A stretch of DNA of 6,173 bases, taken from the NCBI GenBank assembly GCA_033811195.1, contig JAPXOZ010000033.1, positions 1 to 6,173 on the forward strand. Direction: 5' to 3'. The DNA comes from Cacconaster sp033811195. GTDB taxonomy: Bacteria; Bacteroidota; Bacteroidia; Bacteroidales; UBA932. Below, one piece after another: positions 1 through 5,678 of this stretch. The notes under the pieces were generated by a model. It was not told the DNA's origin and did no database searches. It saw nothing but the letters and a program-made list of their open reading frames with translations. How positions within the stretch are numbered: position 1 is the stretch's first letter; every line of letters begins with the position of its first letter. A program made the translations under genes and the position numbers.

Positions 1-213
1 GACATTTGTAACAGTAGCAAAAAGTCCTTTCATAACAAGCTCGTCAGCCTCTCTGCTTGGAGTTTTGCCTTCTGCAGCCCGGGCAAGTCCAATCAGCGCG
101 CAGGTCAATTCATCATGTTTTTGCGCTACATCCGGTGTTTTGCCACAGACGCCTGATCTTACACAACCCTTTCCTCCAGCCGTTTGTTCACATTGAAAAC
201 AGAACATTGACAT
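1..213 (-). CDS. hcp: Hybrid cluster protein (hydroxylamine reductase), N-terminal 71 codons, cut by window edge
   Basis: The minus strand from ATG at 213-211 reads MSMFCFQCEQTAGGKGC and stays open to the window edge (71 codons of a protein usually around 550 residues). The opening is the characteristic Hcp N-terminus. Cys5, Cys8, Cys17 and Cys23 form CX2CX8CX5C, the compact spacing of Hcp from strict anaerobes, known to bind a [4Fe-4S] cluster; E. coli-type proteins have wider spacing. The hybrid Fe-S-O cluster domain lies outside the window. Hcp is a cytoplasmic enzyme that reduces nitric oxide and, in vitro, hydroxylamine. A GGGAGGT ribosome binding site sits 7-8 bases upstream (about 220-226). 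The gene starts 22 bases after the cupin stop codon, so the two are probably one transcript from the promoter near 604-609. Family is certain; physiological substrate is inferred. Confidence 0.95.
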   Translation of the reverse strand, partial: MSMFCFQCEQTAGGKGCVRSGVCGKTPDVAQKHDELTCALIGLARAAEGKTPSREADELVMKGLFATVTNV

Positions 214-235
214 AATATTACCTCCCATTATTGGA

Positions 236-559
236 TTATCTTGCAAACATCTTGGGGCTTGGAGCCTTGATTACAAAGAATTCCAATACTTCTTCATGAT
301 TATTGTGCACATTCATCTTAGTTCCATGGGGAATTGCTATGATGCTTCCTGCGGGATAGGTATGTTGATCCTGCTCGCCCAGCTGCAATGAAATATTGCC
401 TCCTACTACAATCATATACACATTTGAGTTAGTATAGTGCTCAGGAAGAGCATCTCCCTTTGTCAGTACCATGTGGTTTATATCCACGTTGTCATCGGAT
501 ATGATTCTCTCGATGAGTTTTGAATCTGAAGGTGCGAACTCATACTTTGTTTCTACCAT
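236..559 (-). CDS. Small single-domain cupin protein, first gene of the cupin-hcp operon
   Basis: This encodes 107 residues, the usual size of a stand-alone cupin_2 beta-barrel. Cupin motif 1 is recognisable around residues 35-54 (GDALPEHYTNSNVYMIVVGG) and motif 2 around 69-85 (PAGSIIAIPHGTKMNVH). Of the usual metal ligands, His41 and His85 are visible, but the second His of the HXH pair is Thr43 and the motif 1 Glu is not obvious. Metal binding may therefore be altered or absent. No signal peptide or membrane segment is seen, so it is probably cytoplasmic. An AAAGGTGG ribosome binding site (567-574) lies 7 bases before the ATG. It sits 22 bases upstream of hcp on the same strand and is divergent from a Crp/Fnr regulator, suggesting a role in nitrosative-stress response as a sensor, binding protein or accessory factor. 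The exact function is unknown. Confidence 0.85.
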   Translation of the reverse strand: MVETKYEFAPSDSKLIERIISDDNVDINHMVLTKGDALPEHYTNSNVYMIVVGGNISLQLGEQDQHTYPAGSIIAIPHGTKMNVHNNHEEVLEFFVIKAPSPKMFAR

Positions 560-579
560 GTAGATACCACCTTTCGTTC

Positions 580-608
580 TTGTGACCGCGCATGTTTGAC
601 TATATGAT
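580..608 (+). promoter_or_regulatory. Promoter of the Crp/Fnr regulator gene
   Basis: TTGTGA (580-585, 4 of 6 matches to the -35 consensus) and TATGAT (603-608, 5 of 6 to the -10 consensus) are separated by exactly 17 bases. The predicted start is near 615, giving a leader of about 48 bases to the GTG at 663. The -10 box overlaps the -10 box of the opposite cupin promoter, so the two promoters may exclude one another. Confidence 0.6.
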
Positions 609-609
609 A
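604..609 (-). promoter_or_regulatory. -10 box of the cupin-hcp promoter, activator-dependent type
   Basis: On the minus strand this reads TATCAT, 5 of 6 matches to TATAAT. No good -35 box lies at the correct distance; instead the perfect palindrome at 632-645 covers that position. Taking the first base of the box as -12, the start point is about 597 and the palindrome centre is at -41.5, the class II activator position known for Crp/Fnr proteins. The leader would be about 38 bases. The start point is inferred, not measured. Confidence 0.6.
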
Positions 610-631
610 ATGAGCTAAAGGCAACATTTCA

Positions 632-645
632 GTAGCCATGGCTAC
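632..645. promoter_or_regulatory. Operator: perfect 14-bp palindrome, probable site for the adjacent Crp/Fnr regulator
   Basis: GTAGCCATGGCTAC is identical to its reverse complement. It lies between the divergent cupin-hcp and regulator genes. Its centre is 41.5 bases upstream of the predicted cupin start point, and about 18-31 bases downstream of the predicted regulator start point. This suits activation leftward and autorepression rightward. Two-fold symmetry with GTAGC half-sites fits a homodimeric Crp/Fnr protein, but the half-site is not the TGTGA of CRP or the TTGAT of FNR. Confidence 0.65.
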
Positions 646-662
646 AAATAGGGGCGATCTAT

Positions 663-1355
663 GTGTTAGATTCGGAATTGAGCGTTCTATCCGAAACCCT
701 TCTGTTTGAAGGTATACAAAGAAGTGATTTGGTTGCCATGATGGATTGTTTACAACCAAGGATATGCCAATATAAAAAGGATGAATGCATCGCTATGGCA
801 GGAGATGTTTCTGAATCAGTAGGGATATTACTGAAGGGCAGGGCCGCAGTCACAAAAGAGACTATTTCAGGTGATCGAGTGATCATTGCAGTTCTGCAGC
901 AAGGGGATATGTTTGGAGAGATGATAGTATTTACAGAACATCCCGTTTGGCCTTCAACAGTTACGGCTAAGGAACACTGCACCGTGTTCTTTCTTTCAGG
1001 CAAAAAGATAACGGGCCAATGTGACAAGGTGTGCCCCTGGCATAGAGCCCTTATACTCAATATGCTCAGAATTGTATCGGAACGGGCTTTGGCGCTTAAC
1101 AAAAAGATCGAATACCTGACCATCAGAAGTATGAGAGGTAGGATAAGCGCTTTTCTAATGGAACAGCATAAGAAAACGGGCAGAACACTATTTGTATTAC
1201 CAATGAATCGAAATGACATGGCCGATTTTCTAAACGTATCGCGACCGTCTATGTGCCGGGAAATGAGCCGAATGAAAGATGAGGGGATTATTGACTATCA
1301 CCGCTCGACAATTGATATAAGGGATATCGAAGCTCTAATGCAGTATGTAGAATAA
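663..1355 (+). CDS. Crp/Fnr-family transcription regulator, probable HcpR-type activator of hcp
   Basis: This encodes 230 residues, the standard length of the family. Residues about 15-115 form the cyclic-nucleotide-binding-like beta-roll (GDVSESVGILLKGRAAV, then GDMFGEM at 81-87). A long dimerisation helix follows around 128-150. The C-terminal Crp-type winged helix covers about 155-228, with the helix-turn-helix near 184-205 and recognition helix SRPSMCREM at 193-201. Cysteines occur at 29, 35, 42, 106, 120, 124 and 198, but there is no FNR-like N-terminal cysteine cluster; a haem or nitric oxide sensing mode is possible but not shown. The GTG start follows a GGGG stretch (651-654) at 8 bases. 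The next upstream ATG (638) is out of frame. Divergence from cupin-hcp and the palindrome between them argue that it senses nitrosative stress and controls hcp. Family assignment is firm; the HcpR role is inferred. Confidence 0.9.
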   Translation: MLDSELSVLSETLLFEGIQRSDLVAMMDCLQPRICQYKKDECIAMAGDVSESVGILLKGRAAVTKETISGDRVIIAVLQQGDMFGEMIVFTEHPVWPSTVTAKEHCTVFFLSGKKITGQCDKVCPWHRALILNMLRIVSERALALNKKIEYLTIRSMRGRISAFLMEQHKKTGRTLFVLPMNRNDMADFLNVSRPSMCREMSRMKDEGIIDYHRSTIDIRDIEALMQYVE

Positions 1356-1377
1356 GAGTAAGAGGCTGAGCGGCGAC

Positions 1378-1404
1378 ATACACCTTCCAGTGCGAGTGTA
1401 TTTC
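1378..1404 (+). terminator. Weak hairpin after the regulator gene, possible terminator
   Basis: ATACAC (1378-1383) pairs perfectly with GTGTAT (1396-1401) around a 12-base loop, starting 22 bases after the regulator stop codon. Only two or three T residues follow, so it is a poor intrinsic terminator. It is reported because no better candidate exists between 1356 and 1600. Confidence 0.25.
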
Positions 1405-1470
1405 ATCTGCGAAAACAACAACACCCCGTCAAATCAAGGATTCGCGTTAGACCAATCTACATCTTTTTAT

Positions 1471-1581
1471 GTCTAATGACTCCAATTTCAATACGATTTA
1501 GCAATATTCGATTAACGCCAAGAGGTCTGATTATCGCTGAATTGTGCAGCTAGCTACAAAGGCTTTTGAATACACATTCTA
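1471..1581 (+). repeat. Long direct repeat, left copy
   Basis: This matches 5787-5893 in the same orientation: about 83 of 98 aligned bases by hand from 1471 to 1567, with a few 1-2 base gaps. The best shared block is around 1501-1518 (CAATATTCGATTAACGC). It has stops in several frames and no coding signal. Weaker similarity may extend left to about 1426 (CCGTCAAA also occurs at 5736). It lies between the regulator and aph genes and accounts for most of the 245-base gap; I see no gene there. Confidence 0.8.
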
Positions 1582-1600
1582 GTTTATGGATAGGACATGA

Positions 1601-2386
1601 CTAAAACAATTCATCCAGTAGAATGAAATATTTAACTTTGCTCCAATCTGGTATTATATTTAACTCCTCAAAAAGTATTGAGGCATCAAACCCTTCATAT
1701 ACCCTTCCTCCATACTTTCCATCATAGTTATGCTGCAAGCTTCTATAACAAAGAGCAATATCTTGGTATCTATCGGCAACACCGCTTCGCCCCAAATCTA
1801 CGAAACCACTAATTCTATCATCTTTAATAATAATATTGGGCAGGCAATAGTCTCCATGAGAAAACACAAGCTCCTCATCTGGTTTGTTTTCCTTTAGCCA
1901 TTGTAATAGTCTTTCTGGACTTTCAAACCCTTCAGCCCCATAAGTTGTAGGCTCTGCATCTTCCATGTCACAAAGGTTATTTCGAACACGAATCTCAGCC
2001 TGTCTTAATTTGTTATCAACTGAGTTATTCAATGGGCATTTAGATATATCAACACTCCAGAGCATTTTTAAACCCTCTGCTAACAATTTTACTAAGTGCA
2101 TTGGATTTTCAAGCAGTTCTGGTGAACATGACATCTTGCCTTTAATTCTGCTCATCAGTAGATAGCTTATCCCATTATGCTTTTCATAGCATAAGACTCT
2201 TGGAACAGGAAGTTTATCACATAGCCATGACATCATTATTTGCTCATTATCAGATTCCTTCTGTTGCTTTTCGATCTTCAATACCATATCTTCAAAATAA
2301 ATAACTTTTGCGTTTGACATTCCGGTTGTATCTATTGAATAAGGTATATCCCCAATTACCTCTTTTATCTTATTTGGTATGTTCAA
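1601..2386 (-). CDS. aph(3'): Aminoglycoside 3'-phosphotransferase, APH(3')-III-like
   Basis: This encodes 261 residues from a TTG start; known APH(3') enzymes have about 264. They transfer phosphate from a nucleoside triphosphate to the 3'-hydroxyl of kanamycin- or neomycin-type aminoglycosides in the cytoplasm. Visible residues are the nucleotide-binding Lys37, the catalytic loop HGDYCLPN at 177-184 (catalytic Asp179, Asn184), the metal-binding DLGRSG at 197-202 (Asp197), and the family's C-terminal ILLDELF, whose acidic end contributes to aminoglycoside binding. The gene could be read from ATG at 2416, but that ATG overlaps the TATAAT promoter box. The TTG at 2386-2384 follows AAGGAGG (2393-2399) by 6 bases, so TTG is preferred. 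The gene is AT-rich compared with neighbouring mobile-element DNA. No key residue is missing, so it is probably active. Confidence 0.93.
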   Translation of the reverse strand: MNIPNKIKEVIGDIPYSIDTTGMSNAKVIYFEDMVLKIEKQQKESDNEQIMMSWLCDKLPVPRVLCYEKHNGISYLLMSRIKGKMSCSPELLENPMHLVKLLAEGLKMLWSVDISKCPLNNSVDNKLRQAEIRVRNNLCDMEDAEPTTYGAEGFESPERLLQWLKENKPDEELVFSHGDYCLPNIIIKDDRISGFVDLGRSGVADRYQDIALCYRSLQHNYDGKYGGRVYEGFDASILFEELNIIPDWSKVKYFILLDELF

Positions 2387-2407
2387 GGCTATCCTCCTTA
2401 AAACTAT

Positions 2408-2435
2408 ATTATACATATAAAAGTAACAAAGCGAA
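2408..2435 (-). promoter_or_regulatory. Promoter of the aph gene
   Basis: A perfect TATAAT occupies 2413-2408 on the minus strand. The best -35 candidate is a weak TTCGCT (2435-2430, 3 of 6) with a 16-base spacer. Transcription would start near 2401, just before the AAGGAGG ribosome binding site, giving a very short leader and supporting the TTG start. Confidence 0.55.
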
Positions 2436-2454
2436 TTAAACTATTCTGTTACTT
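2421..2454. repeat. 7-bp inverted repeat across the aph -35 region
   Basis: AAGTAAC (2421-2427) and GTTACTT (2448-2454) are perfect inverted copies with 20 bases between them, bracketing the weak -35 box of aph. This could be an operator with half-sites about 27 bp apart, or chance in AT-rich DNA. Confidence 0.35.
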
Positions 2455-2558
2455 ATCTAAACGTAGACTCTGCGTGCTTACTTTCATGTTCAATAATTTC
2501 TTTAACGTCCACTCTACGCTAGTTTCACTCAAGATTACTATACATTTCATCCATGTAT

Positions 2559-2732
2559 TTACTCTAAATCCTGTTCTAGGGATTCACAACAAGCATTATA
2601 TCTTGTAACATTCAACTCATGCCAAAAATAATTACCAATAAATATAAAAATAAAAGTTAAAACTCGTCCAATAACGAAACTAAAGTAACTATTATCTAAT
2701 TGAAATAGAAACCCTTCATTACCAAACCACAT
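2559..2732 (-). pseudogene. Possible small membrane protein or C-terminal remnant
   Basis: The minus strand is open from an ATG at 2732 (57 residues), and open further upstream into the istB fragment. It contains a hydrophobic stretch, FVIGRVLTFIFIFIGNYF, that could form one membrane helix, followed by a polar tail with two adjacent cysteines. No ribosome binding site is visible before the ATG. The reading frame runs into istB DNA at about 2743, so if real it may have lost its N-terminus there. I do not recognise the family. The surrounding AT-rich gap (2417-2742) contains nothing else I can support. Confidence 0.2.
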
Positions 2733-2742
2733 AAATTTAAGT

Positions 2743-3011
2743 GCGGAACACACCGATGCGCAGTTTTTGAACAATCTTTTGACCTCCGAGCAGCAGGAGC
2801 GCGGACGAAATGGCGAGGAAATGCGGACAAAGCTGGCCCGTCTCCCGCACCGAAAGAGTCTGGAGGAATTCGACTTCAGCTTTCAGTCTTCCATTGACAA
2901 GCGACAGATCGACGAACTGGCTACTTTGGCTTTCGCTGCCCGCGCCGAGAATATTATCCTGCTGGGACCGCCCGGCGTCGGCAAAACCCATTTGGCGGTC
3001 GGTATCTCCAT
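2743..3011 (+). pseudogene. istB: istB fragment (IS21-family ATP-binding helper), truncated at both ends
   Basis: An open frame of about 90 codons (family usual about 250) matches the N-terminal third of IstB: the FLNNLLTSEQQER region, then LARLPHRKSLEEFDFSFQ, then Walker A GPPGVGKTH (2965-2991) and LAVGI. IstB is the AAA+ partner of the IstA transposase. The 5' end stops at a sharp AT-rich to GC-rich change around 2741-2745, with no start codon or ribosome binding site. The 3' end is replaced by the IS3-family element at 3012. Walker B and the rest of the AAA+ domain are missing and do not reappear after that element. It is certainly non-functional. Confidence 0.85.
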
Positions 3012-3066
3012 TGTTAGCGGACATGTTAAAATCCCCCAAGGGGTATGCGGACAAAATCTTGGACTC
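3012..3066 (+). repeat. Left terminal inverted repeat of the IS3-family element
   Basis: It begins TGTTAGCGGACATG. It shares with the right end the blocks GACAT, TAAA, CCC, GGG, ATGCGGAC and TCTTGGACTC. The strongly conserved inner blocks, about 33-55 bases from the tip, are probably transposase-binding sites. Confidence 0.85.
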
Positions 3067-3089
3067 TAAAAGGACCGGAGGATGTTCGC

Positions 3090-4625
3090 ATGTATTCGAT
3101 AGAAAAGCGCATGAAGGCAATCGAGTTGTATATAAAGTATGACAGGTGTGCAGCAGATGTCATTCGTAAGTTAGGTTATCCAGATCGTAAAACGCTGCGG
3201 AATTGGTATAAGGCGTATCTAGAAGAGCAAGAAACTGGAGTAACAGGTAACCTGGGTTGTCGACGTAAGAAATACTCGCAAGAACAAATGGTAACTGCTG
3301 TAGAATACTATCTTGAACATGGACACAATCTCTCAAGGGCCATTAGAGCGTTAGGATACCCTTCGTCCCGAGGGACACTTAGATCCTGGTGTGACGAGTT
3401 AGCACCAGGGAGTCGTAAAACATACGTAGGAGGTGTAAAGTACGATTACGAGCAGAAACAAGAAGCAGTAATTGCGCTATGCACTAGGAACAGCAGCGCA
3501 GATGAAGTTGCTGAAGAATATGCTGTGACTCGCCAAGCATTGTACAGTTGGAAGAACATTCTGCTCGGCAAGGGGGATGAGATATCCATGTCTAAAGAAG
3601 AGAATGTTCCACTTCCCGAGGAGAAAGAAGAGCTTTTAGCGGAAATTGAAAGACTAAAGTGTGAGATTAGGAAGTTAAAGCTTGAAAAAGATGTTTTGAT
3701 AGGAACCATGGAAATCTTAAAAAAAGACCCGGGCGTCGACCCGAAGAATCTCACGAACAAAGAAAAGACACTTCTGGTCGACGCCCTGAGAAGTGAGTAT
3801 CGGTTAAAGGAGCTTCTAAGCTGTCCGGGACTAGCACGCAGCACATATTTCTACTGACATAAACTCAGGTCGATTCCAGATAAGTATGAAGAATTAACGG
3901 GTCGTATCAAAGAATTATTTGAAAAGAGCGGCAAAACATACGGGTACCGCAGAATCCATGCCTTACTTAGATGAGAGAACAATTGTGTTTCCGAAAAGGT
4001 TGTTCGGCGCATAATGTCAAAATGCGACTTATCAGTCATTGGGAAGAAAAAGCGTAAATACAGTTCATATAAAGGAGAAGCAATGCCTGCGGCAGATAAC
4101 ATTATGGACCGCAATTTCCATGCAGATGTACCTAATGTAAAGCAGGTGACAGATATAACGGAGTTTTCAATCCCTGCTGGTAAAGTATATCTTTCTCCAA
4201 TCATCGATTGTTTCTAAGGCTTAGTTGTAAGTTGGTCAATGGGCACAAGCCCTGATGCCGATTTGGTAAACAGTATGCTTGACCAGGCAACAAAGACCCT
4301 AAAAGATGAAGAGCACCCTATTCTACATTCAGATCGAGGTACTCAATATCGATGGCCCGGATGGATATCACGTATATCAGAAGCCGGAGTCATTCCTTCC
4401 ATGTCTAGAAAAGGGTGTCCACCCGACAACGCGGCTTGCGAGGGATTCTTTGGCAGGGTGAAGAATGAAGTGTTCTACGGCAGGACTTGGACAGATATCA
4501 GCACAGATAACTTTATCGATAACCTTAACAAATATCTTACCTGGTACAATGAAACAAGAATCAAGTTATCGTTAGGCGCAAAAAGCCCGTTGCAATACAG
4601 GAGGGATCTTGGATTGGCAATTTAA
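3090..4625 (+). pseudogene. IS3-family transposase, single frame, three nonsense mutations
   Basis: From ATG 3090 (GGAGG at 3077-3081, 8 bases upstream) the frame runs 511 codons to TAA 4623-4625 without any frameshift. It is broken by TGA at 3855 (codon 256), TGA at 3972 (codon 295) and TAA at 4215 (codon 376). The N-terminus has three helix-turn-helix-like units (about 1-45, 63-102, 115-152), each ending in a pattern like TLRNWY, TLRSWC or ALYSW. A coiled coil follows (about 177-212, EEKEELLAEIERLKCEIRKL), then the OrfB-like catalytic part: TDITEF (Asp355), HSDRG (Asp415) and Glu451, giving the D-35-E spacing of IS3. The first stop sits where the family normally has Trp after a Tyr-rich STYFY, consistent with TGG to TGA. 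The DDE residues remain, so decay is recent. IS3 elements usually split orfA and orfB by a -1 frameshift; here they are fused in frame. Confidence 0.9.
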
Positions 4626-4626
4626 G

Positions 4627-4681
4627 GAGTCCAAGAAAACGTCCGCATGCCCAAGTGGGAACTTTAGAATGTCTATTGACA
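4627..4681 (-). repeat. Right terminal inverted repeat of the IS3-family element
   Basis: Read on the minus strand it begins TGTCAATAGACATTC and aligns without gaps to the left end at 38 of 55 positions. It starts 1 base after the transposase stop codon at 4623-4625. Confidence 0.85.
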
Positions 4682-4750
4682 ATGAAGAGGTAATACCAGA
4701 AAGCACAAAAAATAATCGCTCCAGTACTATTTTTTAGTTAGCATTTTTAG

Positions 4751-4759
4751 TGATATAAT
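4751..4759 (+). promoter_or_regulatory. Extended -10 promoter of the Trx-like/GNAT gene
   Basis: TGATATAAT is a perfect TG-N-TATAAT extended -10 box. It has only a T-rich, poor -35 region upstream (4731-4736, 17-base spacing), as is usual for this promoter type. The predicted start is near 4766, about 29 bases before the ATG. It lies outside the IS element, so the downstream gene does not depend on the IS for expression. Confidence 0.65.
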
Positions 4760-4794
4760 GCGCGCAATATATCAAAATATGGGGAGGGGTACAA

Positions 4795-5649
4795 ATGATG
4801 GGGGCAAGAAAACTTACAGTAGTCTACTCGCCGCTTTGTGAGGCAAACGGTGCATTCCTTGGCCAACTGAAGGCATGGCTTGCGGGGACGGACGTGGAGA
4901 TAGAGGCTTATCCTTTCGACAAGACGCCTCCAAAGTATAACACTCCGACTCCAAAAGCAGAGAATTGCTTTATCGATGTTTTTTACGAAGAAACACTCAT
5001 CTCTTCGGTGCCCCTGATGAAAGAGAGCATCCTCAAAGCTCTTGGACTTCCCCTTGATAATACGGTGGAAGAATCTCCCTTCCCCCAAAGCGAAAGGACA
5101 TTGGACGAAACGATACTACGGCAGGCATTGTTGGAAGGACGGCTTCGCTTCTTTCCGATCACTAAGGAGACGCTCGCGCAGGAAATGCAGATGTGTTTGC
5201 GGCACTACCCCGCTGGCAATCCCCCCTTAATCTATCACCAGGACTGTATCGCACTTAAAGCCCCTGTTTTTAATGAGGTTTGGGAATATGAGAGCTGTGC
5301 AGGTATCTATGCCGAACTTGACGGTGATGTTCTTGGCCTTTTGGAGGTGATGCCGAGGAATTTGGTCAAAAAATATGGTTTTTTGACCGGAACCCGAGGC
5401 ACCGAAAGCGAAACTCTATGTATCACCTGCTATGAAGTTGCCTACGGAGTAAGCCGTGTCTTTATGCTTGATGAGTTGATGCGGCATCTGCTTCAAATGG
5501 GGAATGCATTTTCGGCAAAGAAGATTGAGGGTGTTGGCATTCTGGGCTGCCGGGACGGATTCAATCCCTATTGGGTGTATGAAAAATACGGATTCCGGTC
5601 AGTTGAGCAGTTGAGTAAAAATTCCTTCGTGATGCAACGGTCCCTGTAA
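4795..5649 (+). CDS. Two-domain protein: thioredoxin-like N-terminus and GNAT-like acetyltransferase C-terminus
   Basis: This encodes 284 residues. Residues about 6-85 look like a small thioredoxin/glutaredoxin fold: strand KLTVVYSP, a lone Cys15 where the CXXC would start, helix, strand DVEIEAYPF, and a late SSVPLM that could carry the fold's cis-proline. The second half (about 110-284) ends like a GNAT acetyltransferase: strand GIYAELDGDVLGLLEV, a helix around VSRVFMLDELMRHLLQMG, strand KIEGVGILG, and YEKYGF at 262-267, typical of the final GNAT helix-strand. The classic acetyl-CoA loop (R/QXXGXG) is not clear, so catalysis is uncertain. YoaP-like proteins combine the same two domain types in the opposite order, as far as I recall. 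ATG 4795 is preferred over 4798 because GGAGG (4783-4787) is 7 bases away. The gene is single, with its own promoter and terminator. Substrate unknown. Confidence 0.8.
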   Translation: MMGARKLTVVYSPLCEANGAFLGQLKAWLAGTDVEIEAYPFDKTPPKYNTPTPKAENCFIDVFYEETLISSVPLMKESILKALGLPLDNTVEESPFPQSERTLDETILRQALLEGRLRFFPITKETLAQEMQMCLRHYPAGNPPLIYHQDCIALKAPVFNEVWEYESCAGIYAELDGDVLGLLEVMPRNLVKKYGFLTGTRGTESETLCITCYEVAYGVSRVFMLDELMRHLLQMGNAFSAKKIEGVGILGCRDGFNPYWVYEKYGFRSVEQLSKNSFVMQRSL

Positions 5650-5678
5650 GTACAATATAAACAATATTCAAGCCGATA

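Larger units (their letters stand above)
3012..4681 (+). mobile_element. IS3-family insertion sequence, 1670 bp, ends complete, transposase broken
   Basis: The element is bounded by 55-bp imperfect inverted repeats (38 of 55 matched) starting TG and ending CA. It contains one transposase reading frame with an IS3-type DDE domain. The left end interrupts istB. The right flank is unrelated to istB, and the bases on each side (CAT before, ATG after) do not form a target duplication. The ends look usable, but three in-frame stops inactivate the transposase. Confidence 0.85.

Noticed and set aside
663..1219. Long minus-strand open frame opposite the regulator gene
   Set aside because: Shadow of the Crp/Fnr gene, with no family features and no ribosome binding site.
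1446..1477. GTTAGAC ... GTCTAAT inverted pair resembling integron attC core sites
   Set aside because: One mismatch, no second inner pair of core sites, no gene cassette arrangement and no integrase; the right repeat copy lacks the first half.
2387..2416. Longer aph start at ATG 2416
   Set aside because: This ATG overlaps the TATAAT promoter box, so it would lie upstream of the transcript; TTG 2386 has an ideal AAGGAGG site.
3045..3089. Upstream ATG extension of the IS3 transposase
   Set aside because: It lies in the terminal inverted repeat; ATG 3090 has the proper GGAGG spacing and begins the family-like MYSIEKR.
3855..4217. TGA read as an amino acid (recoding) in the IS3 transposase
   Set aside because: Two of three stops are TGA but one is TAA, and no recoding element or unusual code is supported by other genes here; simple decay explains it.
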